7,717 bases of DNA from an uncultured Schwartzia sp. (GTDB lineage Bacteria > Bacillota > Negativicutes > Selenomonadales > Selenomonadaceae): NCBI GenBank assembly GCA_905373705.1, contig CAJPUA010000040.1:1-7717 (forward strand), written 5' to 3'. Positions 1 through 7,055 of this stretch are shown in pieces. Numbering within the stretch: position 1 is the first letter of the stretch; every line of letters begins with the position of its first letter. The position numbers and the translations under genes were made by a program. The notes beneath the pieces are model-generated. The model did no database searches. It worked only from the letters and a program-made list of their open reading frames with translations, and had not been told where the DNA came from.

Positions 1-1
1 G

Positions 2-1966
2 CGCAGCGTCGTTCATCAGTTCGAGGAATGGGTAAAGCTTAGTAAGAAGATCCCTCCGGAGGCGCTGGTTTCCGTGGCGATTATCGAGGACGCCGGACGG
101 CTGGCGGATCTTATCGCCAGCCATTTGAGCCTGACCCCGGAGACGAAGCAGGAGGTCCTGGAACTCTTGGACGTTCACGCGCGAATGGAGCGGCTGTTTG
201 CTCTTTTGACGCGGGAAATGGAAGTGCTGGCCTTAGAACGCAAGATTGGGACGCAGGTGCGTCGTCAAATTGAAAAACTGCAAAAAGAATACTATCTGCG
301 GGAAAAAGTAAAGGCGATCCAAAGCGAGCTGGGCGATAAAGATGGGCGTCAGGCGGATATAGCCGCCTACCAGAAGAAGCTGGAGGAAGAAAAATATCCG
401 GACGCGGTGCGAAAGGTTGTGGAAAAGGAAATTTCACGCCTCGAAAGCAGCGGGAATTATTCGGTGGAGAGCGGCGTCATTCGCACCTATATCGATTGTC
501 TTTTGGACCTGCCGTGGGAAAAAATGACGGCGGATACGATCCAGATGAAAAAGGCGGCGCGTATTTTAGAACATGATCACTACGGGTTAGAGAAAGTAAA
601 AGAGCGGATATTGGAACACCTGGCGGTGCATAAGCTGCTGACGGGAGCCGCGCCGGAAAAGGAGGATGAGAAGGCGAGGCGCCGCGCGCCGATTCTTTGT
701 CTCGTCGGTCCGCCGGGCGTGGGAAAGACTTCGCTGGCGTCCTCTGTCGCGCGGGCGATCGGCCGCAAGTTTGCCCGGGCGTCCTTGGGCGGGATCCGGG
801 ACGAAGCGGAGATTCGCGGCCATCGCCGCACTTACGTAGGAGCGATGCCGGGACGTATTATCGAAGGCCTGCGGCGGGTGGGCGTGAAAAATCCCGTATT
901 TCTTCTCGATGAAGTGGATAAACTCAGCCATGACTATCAGGGCGATCCGGCGGCGGCGCTTTTAGAGGTTCTTGACCCGGCGCAGAACGATACATTCAGC
1001 GATCGGTACGTCGATCTGCCCTTTGATCTGTCGCAGGTCTTCTGGATCGTTACGGCCAACGATCTGGGAGGGATTCCCCGGGCCCTGCGCGATCGGCTGG
1101 AGATTCTCACGCTTTCGAGCTATACGGAGCAGGAAAAGCTGGAAATCGCTAAGCGCTATCTCTTGCCGCGGCAGCGGCGGGAAAACGGATTGGATGATAA
1201 GGCTCTGACCCTCGGCTCGGGCGTTATCAGCCGAATCATTACGGAGTATACGCGGGAAGCCGGAGTGCGCGAGCTGGAGCGGCGATTGGGACAAATCTGC
1301 CGCAAGGCGGCGCGGCAGATCGTCGAGGGTGGGAAAAAGACGATCAAGGTGACGATTCGCCAGCTGGAAGATTATCTGGGACGACCTAAATTCCTTCGCT
1401 CGCGCGGCAGGCAAAAACCGGAAGTCGGCGTTTGCACCGGTATGGCGTGGACGGAGGCGGGAGGCGACATCCTGCCTACGGAAGTTAATATTTTCAAGGG
1501 GAAGGGGAAACTTATTCTGACCGGGAAACTGGGCGAGGTTATGCAGGAATCGGCGCAGGCAGGGCTTTCCTATATTCGCAGCCGGACGCAGGAATTTCAT
1601 TTGCCTGATAATTTTTATGAAAAGCAGGATATCCATATCCATCTGCCGGAGGGCGCCGTCCCGAAAGACGGCCCTTCAGCGGGAATTACGATGGCGACGG
1701 CGATGATCTCGGCGCTGACGCATAAAAAAGTGCGCGGCGACGTCGCTATGACCGGTGAGATCACATTGCGCGGACGGGTGCTTCCCATCGGCGGGCTGAA
1801 GGAAAAGGTGTTGGCCGCTTATCGGGAAGGAATCCATACGATTATCCTGCCGAAGGAAAACGCGCGGGACATTGAGGATATTCCGGAAACGGTACGAAAG
1901 ACGCTGGAATTTGTTCCCGTAGAGAACATGGACGAAGTCCTGCCGCATGTCTGGGAGAGCGAATGA
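2..1966 (+). CDS. lon: ATP-dependent Lon protease (LonA), 5'-truncated by the window edge
   Basis: Cytoplasmic AAA+ serine protease that unfolds and degrades damaged and short-lived regulatory proteins. The frame is open from base 2 and already reads family sequence there (KLSKKIPPE motif), so the GTG at 74 is internal and the true start lies upstream. 654 residues are visible; LonA proteins are usually about 770-810, so roughly 120 are missing. In order: the end of the N-terminal substrate-binding domain and a long charged helical region (to about 660), the AAA+ module with Walker A GPPGVGKT (707-730) and Walker B FLLDE (ending 913), then the protease domain. The catalytic dyad is intact: Ser in PKDGPSAG (codon 1676-1678) and Lys as the second lysine of GGLKEK (codon 1805-1807), spaced 43 residues apart as in E. 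coli S679/K722. A charged stretch of about 11 extra residues precedes the ATPase core. The stop overlaps the engB start, which implies cotranscription. The absence of a membrane segment in the visible part fits LonA rather than LonB. Confidence 0.97.
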   Translation, partial: RSVVHQFEEWVKLSKKIPPEALVSVAIIEDAGRLADLIASHLSLTPETKQEVLELLDVHARMERLFALLTREMEVLALERKIGTQVRRQIEKLQKEYYLREKVKAIQSELGDKDGRQADIAAYQKKLEEEKYPDAVRKVVEKEISRLESSGNYSVESGVIRTYIDCLLDLPWEKMTADTIQMKKAARILEHDHYGLEKVKERILEHLAVHKLLTGAAPEKEDEKARRRAPILCLVGPPGVGKTSLASSVARAIGRKFARASLGGIRDEAEIRGHRRTYVGAMPGRIIEGLRRVGVKNPVFLLDEVDKLSHDYQGDPAAALLEVLDPAQNDTFSDRYVDLPFDLSQVFWIVTANDLGGIPRALRDRLEILTLSSYTEQEKLEIAKRYLLPRQRRENGLDDKALTLGSGVISRIITEYTREAGVRELERRLGQICRKAARQIVEGGKKTIKVTIRQLEDYLGRPKFLRSRGRQKPEVGVCTGMAWTEAGGDILPTEVNIFKGKGKLILTGKLGEVMQESAQAGLSYIRSRTQEFHLPDNFYEKQDIHIHLPEGAVPKDGPSAGITMATAMISALTHKKVRGDVAMTGEITLRGRVLPIGGLKEKVLAAYREGIHTIILPKENARDIEDIPETVRKTLEFVPVENMDEVLPHVWESE

Positions 1967-2589
1967 TGGCGGAGCGCGTGACGGTCACCCGGGGAGTGTA
2001 TTTAGTGTCGGCGGTTCGCCGCGATCAGTATCCCGCGGAAGAAAAACCGGAAATCGTCTTTCTCGGCCGTTCTAACGTCGGCAAATCGTCGCTGATCAAT
2101 TCTCTGACCCGGGTGCATAATCTCGCCCGGGTTTCTTCGCAGCCGGGTAAGACGCAGACGATTAATTTCTACGAAGTGAGTCTTAAAATCGCGGGGGAAG
2201 AAGCGCGCCGCGATTTTTATTTAGTCGATCTGCCGGGTTACGGCTACGCCAAAATCGGCAAAGGGCAGCGGGCGATATGGCAGAAGTTTATCCGTGAATA
2301 TTTGCTTTCTTCGCCGCGGATTTCGTTTGTTTGCCAGCTTATCGACGCCCGGCGGGCGCCTATGCCTTCGGATATCGAAATGTTCCATTGGCTGGTGGAA
2401 AACGGCCTCGCCGTACTTCCTGTGGCGACAAAGATCGATAAAGTCAAAAAAACCGCTCGGGCGAAAAATATCGCGGCGATACGCGAAGCGCTTGCCGGGC
2501 CGGAGATTGACATTCTGCCGTATTCTTCGGTAAAAAATGAAGGACGTTCAGATTTGCTTGACGTCATCGCCGCCGCTTTGGTAAAATAA
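1963..2589 (+). CDS. engB: Ribosome biogenesis GTP-binding protein EngB/YsxC/YihA
   Basis: Small essential-type GTPase of the TrmE-Era-EngA-EngB-Septin group, known to act in late 50S ribosomal subunit assembly in the cytoplasm. The 208-residue length is normal for the family. All G motifs are visible: G1 GRSNVGKS (residues 35-42), the switch I region with [10 protein letters not shown]3 DLPGYGYA (89-96), G4 TKIDK (156-160) and G5 SSVK (188-191). The start overlaps the lon stop in an ATGATG sequence: ATG at 1963 gives a 4-base overlap and ATG at 1966 a 1-base overlap. The Shine-Dalgarno-like GGGAG at 1953-1957 is 5 bases from the first and 8 from the second, so 1966 is equally possible and would only remove one Met. 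The lon-ysxC pair is a conserved Firmicute arrangement. Expression is probably coupled to lon translation. Confidence 0.97.
   Translation: MMAERVTVTRGVYLVSAVRRDQYPAEEKPEIVFLGRSNVGKSSLINSLTRVHNLARVSSQPGKTQTINFYEVSLKIAGEEARRDFYLVDLPGYGYAKIGKGQRAIWQKFIREYLLSSPRISFVCQLIDARRAPMPSDIEMFHWLVENGLAVLPVATKIDKVKKTARAKNIAAIREALAGPEIDILPYSSVKNEGRSDLLDVIAAALVK
2558..2587 (+). promoter_or_regulatory. Candidate sigma-A-type promoter for ahbA-ahbB inside the engB 3' end
   Basis: TTGACG at 2558-2563 (5 of 6 to the -35 consensus) is followed after 18 bases by TAAAAT at 2582-2587 (5 of 6 to the -10 consensus). Transcription would begin near 2594, giving a leader of about 30 bases before the ahbA ATG. The -35 hexamer and spacer match those of the clearer mfd promoter. 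The elements overlap engB codons and its stop, so a chance match is quite possible. Confidence 0.4.
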
Positions 2590-2623
2590 AGCAGGTGCTT
2601 ATTTTGTCAAAGGGGCGAGGGAG

Positions 2624-3076
2624 ATGCTGACAGAGTACGACAAAGAAATTTTGAACGCGGTGCAGGGAGATCTGCCGATTGCTCCGCGTCCGTTCGCCGT
2701 GCTGGCAGAGCGGCTTCATACGGAAGAAGAGGCGCTCGTCGCTCGGCTTCGGGAACTGGCTGCGGAAGGCTACATCCGACGGATGGGCGCGTATTTTCAG
2801 TCGGAGGCGCTGGGCTATCGAGGCTCTCTGGTGGCGCTTGACGTGGCGCCGGACAAGGTCGGCGAGGTGGCGGCGGCGATCAATCGCTACCCATCGGTGA
2901 CGCACAATTACGAGCGGCGCGGGGAGTTTAATCTGTGGTTTACGCTTCAGGTAGCGTCGGACGCCGACCGCGAGGCGGTGCTGACACAGGTGGCTTCCCT
3001 GCCGGGGGTTCGTCGATGTCTTAATCTGCCGTCGGAGAAAAAATATAAAATTCGAGTTCAGTTTGAACTCCACTGA
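2624..3076 (+). CDS. ahbA: Siroheme decarboxylase subunit, AhbA-type (AsnC/Lrp-like)
   Basis: Probable subunit of the heterodimeric siroheme decarboxylase, which removes the acetate carboxyl groups at C12 and C18 of siroheme to give didecarboxysiroheme, the first step of the alternative heme pathway of anaerobic bacteria and archaea (related NirDLGH act in heme d1 synthesis). The 150 residues show an N-terminal winged-helix half (about 1-60) and a C-terminal AsnC-like ligand-binding half carrying the family signature VTHNY (92-96, His94) followed by FNLWFT (102-107). This separates it from ordinary Lrp regulators. ATG at 2624 is preceded by AGGGG (2611-2615, 8-base spacing); no in-frame start codon lies just upstream. 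It follows engB by 34 bases with no convincing terminator between, and sits next to its partner subunit. The alpha/beta (AhbA/AhbB) label comes from the THNY-NLWFT motif as I remember it and could be swapped. A DNA-binding Lrp-type role is the less likely alternative. Confidence 0.85.
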   Translation: MLTEYDKEILNAVQGDLPIAPRPFAVLAERLHTEEEALVARLRELAAEGYIRRMGAYFQSEALGYRGSLVALDVAPDKVGEVAAAINRYPSVTHNYERRGEFNLWFTLQVASDADREAVLTQVASLPGVRRCLNLPSEKKYKIRVQFELH

Positions 3077-3081
3077 GGGGG
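3075..3081 (+). promoter_or_regulatory. Ribosome binding site deciding the ahbB start
   Basis: The G-rich run starting in the ahbA stop codon (GAGGGGG) is the only Shine-Dalgarno-like sequence here. It lies 9 bases before ATG 3091 and abuts GTG 3082, so it supports the shorter reading frame. Confidence 0.6.
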
Positions 3082-3090
3082 GTGGCGGGA

Positions 3091-3561
3091 ATGCTCGATG
3101 AAACGGACAAAGCCATTGTCCGCGCGTTGCAGAACGATATTCCGCTGGTCGCTCGTCCGTACGCGGCGCTGGCGGAGACTGTAGGACTCCCGGAGGAAAC
3201 GTTTCTGCGGCGGCTGAAAAAACTTAAAGAGGACGGGAAATTACGCCGGATCGGCGTGGTCTTGCAGCACCGGCAGGCTGGCTTTACGGCGAACGCGCTG
3301 TGCGCCTGGTCGGTCCCCGCGGCGACGGTTGATGAGATCGGCGCGGCGGTCAGCCGGGAAGCGGCGGTGTCTCATTGTTACACCCGGACGCCCGCACCGG
3401 AGTTTCCGTACAATTTTTATGTGATGATCCACGCGACAAGCCGCGAGGCCTGCGACGCCATCGCCGAACGCATTACGGCGGAGCACGGTCTGAAGGAGCG
3501 GCAAATATTCTATTCCGTGCGGGAATGGAAAAAAGTATCGATGAAATATTTTGTGGAATGA
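3091..3561 (+). CDS. ahbB: Siroheme decarboxylase subunit, AhbB-type (AsnC/Lrp-like)
   Basis: Probable second subunit of siroheme decarboxylase, partner of the upstream gene. The 156 residues begin with a winged-helix half that aligns visibly with the neighbour (MLDETDK against MLTEYDK, ARPYAALAE against PRPFAVLAE), so the two are tandem paralogues. The C-terminal half carries the other subunit's signature: VSHCY (93-97, His95), then TPAPEFPYNFYVMIH (100-114). ATG at 3091 is chosen over the in-frame GTG at 3082 because the purine-rich AGGGGG (3076-3081) is 9 bases from the ATG but touches the GTG, and because the ATG aligns with the start of the paralogue. The gap to the ahbA stop is 14 bases, so the two are surely cotranscribed and likely made in equal amounts. 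An intrinsic terminator follows 20 bases after the stop. No ahbC, ahbD or siroheme synthase gene is visible in the window. Confidence 0.86.
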   Translation: MLDETDKAIVRALQNDIPLVARPYAALAETVGLPEETFLRRLKKLKEDGKLRRIGVVLQHRQAGFTANALCAWSVPAATVDEIGAAVSREAAVSHCYTRTPAPEFPYNFYVMIHATSREACDAIAERITAEHGLKERQIFYSVREWKKVSMKYFVE

Positions 3562-3581
3562 TTTATATAACGTAATTTTGC

Positions 3582-3628
3582 ATCGCCGCCGGTTCCCGCA
3601 AAGGAGCCGCCGGCGATTTATTTTTCTT
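3582..3628 (+). terminator. Rho-independent terminator after ahbB
   Basis: The left arm at 3582-3596 and right arm at 3603-3617 pair over 15 positions with one C-C mismatch (3589/3610) and one G-U pair, closing a 6-base loop CGCAAA. The stem is very GC-rich and is followed by a T-rich tract, TTTATTTTTCTT (3617-3628). It lies 20 bases past the ahbB stop and ends the upstream transcription block. The last two T's are also the first bases of the mfd -35 box. Confidence 0.88.
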
Positions 3629-3656
3629 GACGGAGGCGAATTTTTCGGGCTATAAT
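3627..3656 (+). promoter_or_regulatory. Sigma-A-type promoter for mfd
   Basis: TTGACG (3627-3632, 5 of 6 to consensus) and a perfect TATAAT (3651-3656) are separated by 18 bases. Transcription should start near 3662-3664, giving a leader of about 72 bases before the mfd ATG. It immediately follows the ahbB terminator, so mfd-mazG is probably transcribed independently of the lon-ahbB block. The match is close enough to consensus to predict steady housekeeping expression, possibly moderated by the leader hairpin. Confidence 0.85.
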
Positions 3657-3678
3657 AGCCAGTGGGAAAATAAAAGTC

Positions 3679-3713
3679 AGGGGCTGTCGGCTTTCGCCGA
3701 CGGGCCCCCTTTT
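3679..3713 (+). terminator. Terminator-like hairpin in the mfd leader (possible attenuator)
   Basis: The arm AGGGGC-T-GTCGGC (3679-3691) pairs with GCCGAC-GGG-CCCCCT (3696-3710) around a 4-base loop TTTC, with a small bulge in the middle, and is followed by TTTT (3710-3713). It lies downstream of the mfd promoter start point and upstream of the mfd Shine-Dalgarno, so transcripts from that promoter must pass it. The T tract is short, so termination would be partial at best. The left flank AAAA (3672-3675) mirrors the T tract, and the complementary strand reads GAAA in the loop, so it could also act on leftward transcripts. Confidence 0.55.
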
Positions 3714-3721
3714 GGCGTGAC

Positions 3722-3726
3722 GGGAG
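3722..3726 (+). promoter_or_regulatory. Ribosome binding site deciding the mfd start
   Basis: GGGAG lies 8 bases before ATG 3735. The alternative in-frame starts (TTG 3627, which is part of the -35 box, and GTG 3717) have no comparable site, so this fixes the start at 3735. Confidence 0.75.
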
Positions 3727-3734
3727 AGAAAACA

Positions 3735-6700
3735 ATGAAAGCATTGTTCGCGGCGCTGCGGCAGGATGAAAAGATCGCCGAGGTAGGCGCGCGTTTTGCC
3801 CAAAAAGAAGGACAGAGCTTTATTTATGGCATATCGGGAACGGCGCAGCACGCGGTCTTGGCCGCGGCGTATGAAGCGTCGCCCCGGCCTTTGGTCATCC
3901 TGGTGCATGATCGGGCGGCGCTTTTGGCGTGGAGGGAAGATCTGAGTTTTTTCCTGCCGGCGGTTCCCGTGCTGGAGCTGCCCGAGGTCGACATCGCGAC
4001 GTTCACGGCGGCGGCGAAAAGCGTCGATCTTATGGCGCAGCGCATGGATGTTTTGGGGCGGCTCATGCGAAAGGAACCGGTTATCGTTCTGGCGCAAGCC
4101 TTTGCCGCGGTGGAGAAGGGGATATCCCGGCAGGATTTTGAGCGGCTCAGCCTCCGCCTGAAGCTGGGCGATCATATCGAAAGGGAGCGGCTTCTGCGCC
4201 GCCTTGTGGAACTTGGCTACGAGGCGTCGCCGGAAGTGGAGCGTATGGGGCAGTTCAGCGCCCGGGGCGGAATCGTCGATTTTTTCCCCATCAATCAGCT
4301 GGCGCCGGTGCGAGCCGAGTTTTTTGACGACGAGATCGATTCCCTGCGGGAATTTGATCTGGAGACGAAGCGCTCGCGGCGCAATATTGCGTCGGTCAGC
4401 GTCCTGCCGCTGGCAGGGACGGATGAAAACGGGCGGCCGGAGATGTTCCTTTCGTACTTAGAGGGCGAGGGCGTCGTTCTCTTCGACGAACCGGCCCGTC
4501 TCAAAGAACAAATCGAGCGGCGTGTCCAGGAGAATCCGGAGATAAAAAAGCAAATATTCTCCTGGGAAGAGCTGCTGGCGGGCGCGGCGACCACGACCGT
4601 TATCTATGCGGCGCTGCTCTTGCAAAATATATACGGGGCCCGGCCGAGCGCTATTATCAGCCTGACGGCGAAGGCTGCGGCGCCGTATCAGCGCCAGTTT
4701 GAGCTGTTGGCGGAAGATGTCCGGCAATGGCTGAAGGAAAAGAACCGCCTGCTGTTTTTGATGAGCGACGCGGCGAAAGCGAATGCCTTGCGGGACACGC
4801 TGACGGGCTGGCGGTCGCCGGTGCGGCGCGCCCCACGTCCGGAGATATTGGAGCCGGGTGTGGCGACAGTCGCGGAGGGAGTGCTGGAGCAGGGCTTTGA
4901 GGCGCCGGGGGCGAAGCTCGTCGTTATCACTGAGAAGGATATTTTTGGGCGGCAGAAGAAAAAAATGAAATCTCCGCCTGCGCCGCCGGAAGTGAAGATC
5001 TCTCATTTCCGGGAAATCCATGAGGGCGACTATGTCGTTCACGTTAATCATGGAATCGGTCGGTACATCGGCGTTGTCACGTTGGAAACCGCCGGCGTGA
5101 AGCGCGATTATCTTCATATTAAATACGGCGGGGATGATAAACTGTTCGTCCCCACGGATCAGGTCCAGCTGCTGCAAAAGTACATCGGCTCCGAAGGCGA
5201 GGCTCCACGGCTCTCGCGTATGGGTGGAGCGGAATGGAACAAGGTGAAGGCACGGGCGCAGGCGTCGGTGGAGGACATCGCGAAGGATCTCCTGCGGCTT
5301 TACGCGGAGCGTCGCAAGGCGGCGGGATTTGCTTATCCGCCGGATACGCCGTGGCAACAAGAATTTGAGGAGGCTTTTCCTTACGAGGAAACGTCCGATC
5401 AGCTGACCGCGGTGCGCGAGATAAAAGCCGATATGGAGCGCCCCTTGCCAATGGATCGCCTGCTTTGCGGCGACGTCGGCTTTGGCAAGACCGAGGTCGC
5501 GATCCGGGCAGCGTTTAAGGCGGTTATGGGCGGACGCCAGGTGGCGGTGCTGGTGCCGACGACCGTCTTAGCGCAGCAGCATTACCAGACGTTTACGGAA
5601 CGGTTTCGAAATTTCGGCCCCGCCGTCGACGTTATCTGCCGCTTTCGCACCGCGAAGGAACAGAAGGAAACGCTGGAACAGGTGCGCGACGGGCGGGTCG
5701 ATATTCTCATCGGTACGCACGCTCTGCTCAACCAGCATCGGGTGGAGTTTCGCAACCTGGGCCTTCTGATCGTCGACGAGGAGCAACGATTCGGCGTCAA
5801 ACAGAAGGAAAAAATTAAAAAGCTGGCGCTCGGCATCGACGTTCTGACGCTTTCCGCTACGCCGATTCCCCGGACGCTTCACATGTCGCTGGTGGGGGCG
5901 CGGGATATGAGCATTATTGAAACGCCTCCGGCGGAGCGCTTTCCCATTCAGAGCTATGTCATCGAGGCGAACGACGGTATTATCGCCGGCGCGATCCGAC
6001 GGGAAATCAAGCGGGGCGGGCAGATTTATTTCGTCTATAACCGTATTGAGACGATCGAGCGGATGTGGCGTCATCTTGCCGAGATCGTGCCGGAAGCGCG
6101 CGTCCAGATCGCACACGGTCAGATGCCGGAGGAGCGGCTGGAGCGGGTGATGATGGATTTCTATGAAGGGAAATATGACGTCCTTTTGGCGACGAGCATT
6201 GTGGAAAACGGACTGGACGTTGCCAACGCCAATACGATCATCGTTTATGACGCCGATCACTTTGGCCTCTCGCAGCTCTATCAAATGCGCGGACGCGTAG
6301 GACGCTCCAGCCGTATGGCGTTCGCGTACTTCGTTTATCAACAGGACAAGGTGCTGACGGAGACGGCGGAAAAACGCCTGCAGGCAATGAAGGAGTTTGC
6401 TGAACTGGGGGCGGGATTTAAGATCGCCATGCGTGATTTGGAGATTCGAGGTGCGGGGAATCTGTTAGGCGCAGAGCAGCATGGTCATATCGCCAGCGTC
6501 GGATTTGAGATGTACTGCCAGCTTCTTGACGAAGCCGTGCAAAAGCTGCGCGATGGCAGACCAATCCCGGAAACGCCGGAACCGGTCATCGATCTGGCTG
6601 TGGAAGCGTATCTCGACGGCGGTTACATCGACGACGCCATGCACAAAATCGAGATATACCAGCGGGTGGCGGCGGTGCGAAGCGAAGAGCAGATCACCCG

Positions 6701-7055
6701 GCTGCTTGACGATCTCGTCGATCGTTTCGGTGAGCCGACGCCGCCCGTCAGGCGACTTTTGGATGTCGCCCGGCTAAAAAACGGCGCGCGGGCGCTGGGC
6801 GTTAAATCCATTGTGGAAAAGCCCGGCTTCATTGAAATAACGCTGCTGGAGACGCATGCGGTAAAACCGGAGCGACTGATTGCGGAAAAGGAGCACTTCG
6901 GGAGAAATTTACAGCTTCTCCCGGCCCAGCGACTGCTTCGCCTGAAACGATTGCCTCGACAGGGCGACGTGCTGACGCTACTCCTGCAATTCTTGCGTTC
7001 GTTACGGGGAGAAGCGGTGGAGCAATCGGTTCTGGCGGAAAAGGAGACGGGCTGA
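3735..7055 (+). CDS. mfd: Transcription-repair coupling factor Mfd
   Basis: DNA translocase that recognises RNA polymerase stalled at lesions, pushes it off and recruits UvrA to start nucleotide excision repair. From ATG 3735 it has 1106 residues, slightly short of E. coli Mfd (1148). In order: an N-terminal UvrB-like region in which the Walker A loop is degenerate (GISGTAQHA near residue 33), as is normal for Mfd, with GQFSARGGIVDFFP at 172-185; the RNA polymerase-interacting domain starting about 423 with GDYVVHVNHGIGRYIG; the RecG-like translocase with motif I GDVGFGKTE (579-587, Lys585), DEEQ box (681-684) and SATPIPRT (707-714); helicase C-terminal half with QMRGRVGRS; and the C-terminal TRCF domain from about 950, including DRFGEP. 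All key motifs are intact. The open frame extends back to 3627, but that part is promoter and leader. The stop directly abuts the next gene. Transcribed from its own promoter past a leader hairpin. Confidence 0.98.
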   Translation: MKALFAALRQDEKIAEVGARFAQKEGQSFIYGISGTAQHAVLAAAYEASPRPLVILVHDRAALLAWREDLSFFLPAVPVLELPEVDIATFTAAAKSVDLMAQRMDVLGRLMRKEPVIVLAQAFAAVEKGISRQDFERLSLRLKLGDHIERERLLRRLVELGYEASPEVERMGQFSARGGIVDFFPINQLAPVRAEFFDDEIDSLREFDLETKRSRRNIASVSVLPLAGTDENGRPEMFLSYLEGEGVVLFDEPARLKEQIERRVQENPEIKKQIFSWEELLAGAATTTVIYAALLLQNIYGARPSAIISLTAKAAAPYQRQFELLAEDVRQWLKEKNRLLFLMSDAAKANALRDTLTGWRSPVRRAPRPEILEPGVATVAEGVLEQGFEAPGAKLVVITEKDIFGRQKKKMKSPPAPPEVKISHFREIHEGDYVVHVNHGIGRYIGVVTLETAGVKRDYLHIKYGGDDKLFVPTDQVQLLQKYIGSEGEAPRLSRMGGAEWNKVKARAQASVEDIAKDLLRLYAERRKAAGFAYPPDTPWQQEFEEAFPYEETSDQLTAVREIKADMERPLPMDRLLCGDVGFGKTEVAIRAAFKAVMGGRQVAVLVPTTVLAQQHYQTFTERFRNFGPAVDVICRFRTAKEQKETLEQVRDGRVDILIGTHALLNQHRVEFRNLGLLIVDEEQRFGVKQKEKIKKLALGIDVLTLSATPIPRTLHMSLVGARDMSIIETPPAERFPIQSYVIEANDGIIAGAIRREIKRGGQIYFVYNRIETIERMWRHLAEIVPEARVQIAHGQMPEERLERVMMDFYEGKYDVLLATSIVENGLDVANANTIIVYDADHFGLSQLYQMRGRVGRSSRMAFAYFVYQQDKVLTETAEKRLQAMKEFAELGAGFKIAMRDLEIRGAGNLLGAEQHGHIASVGFEMYCQLLDEAVQKLRDGRPIPETPEPVIDLAVEAYLDGGYIDDAMHKIEIYQRVAAVRSEEQITRLLDDLVDRFGEPTPPVRRLLDVARLKNGARALGVKSIVEKPGFIEITLLETHAVKPERLIAEKEHFGRNLQLLPAQRLLRLKRLPRQGDVLTLLLQFLRSLRGEAVEQSVLAEKETG

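Noticed and set aside
962..1642. Minus-strand open frame of 226 codons opposite lon
   Set aside because: It lies wholly opposite conserved lon codons, its protein is rich in Arg, Pro and Leu with no recognisable domain, and GC-rich coding DNA commonly gives such antisense frames.
74..1966. GTG at 74 as the lon start
   Set aside because: The frame is open to base 2 and reads conserved Lon sequence before the GTG, so this Val is internal and the gene is cut by the window edge.
2589..2606. Small inverted repeat AAGCA-GG-TGCTT followed by ATTTTG after engB, as a terminator
   Set aside because: The arms are only 5 bases with a 2-base loop, so the RNA stem would be very weak, and the T run is too short.
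3082..3561. GTG at 3082 as the ahbB start
   Set aside because: It has no properly spaced ribosome binding site; ATG 3091 has one and aligns with the start of the paralogous upstream gene.
4458..5360. Minus-strand open frame of 300 codons opposite mfd
   Set aside because: Long but fully opposite the mfd UvrB-like and polymerase-binding regions; low-complexity basic composition and no family motif. The mfd frame is beyond doubt here.
5568..6341. Minus-strand open frame of 257 codons opposite the mfd translocase
   Set aside because: Opposite the most conserved helicase motifs; the apparent protein has no recognisable fold and is a codon-bias shadow.
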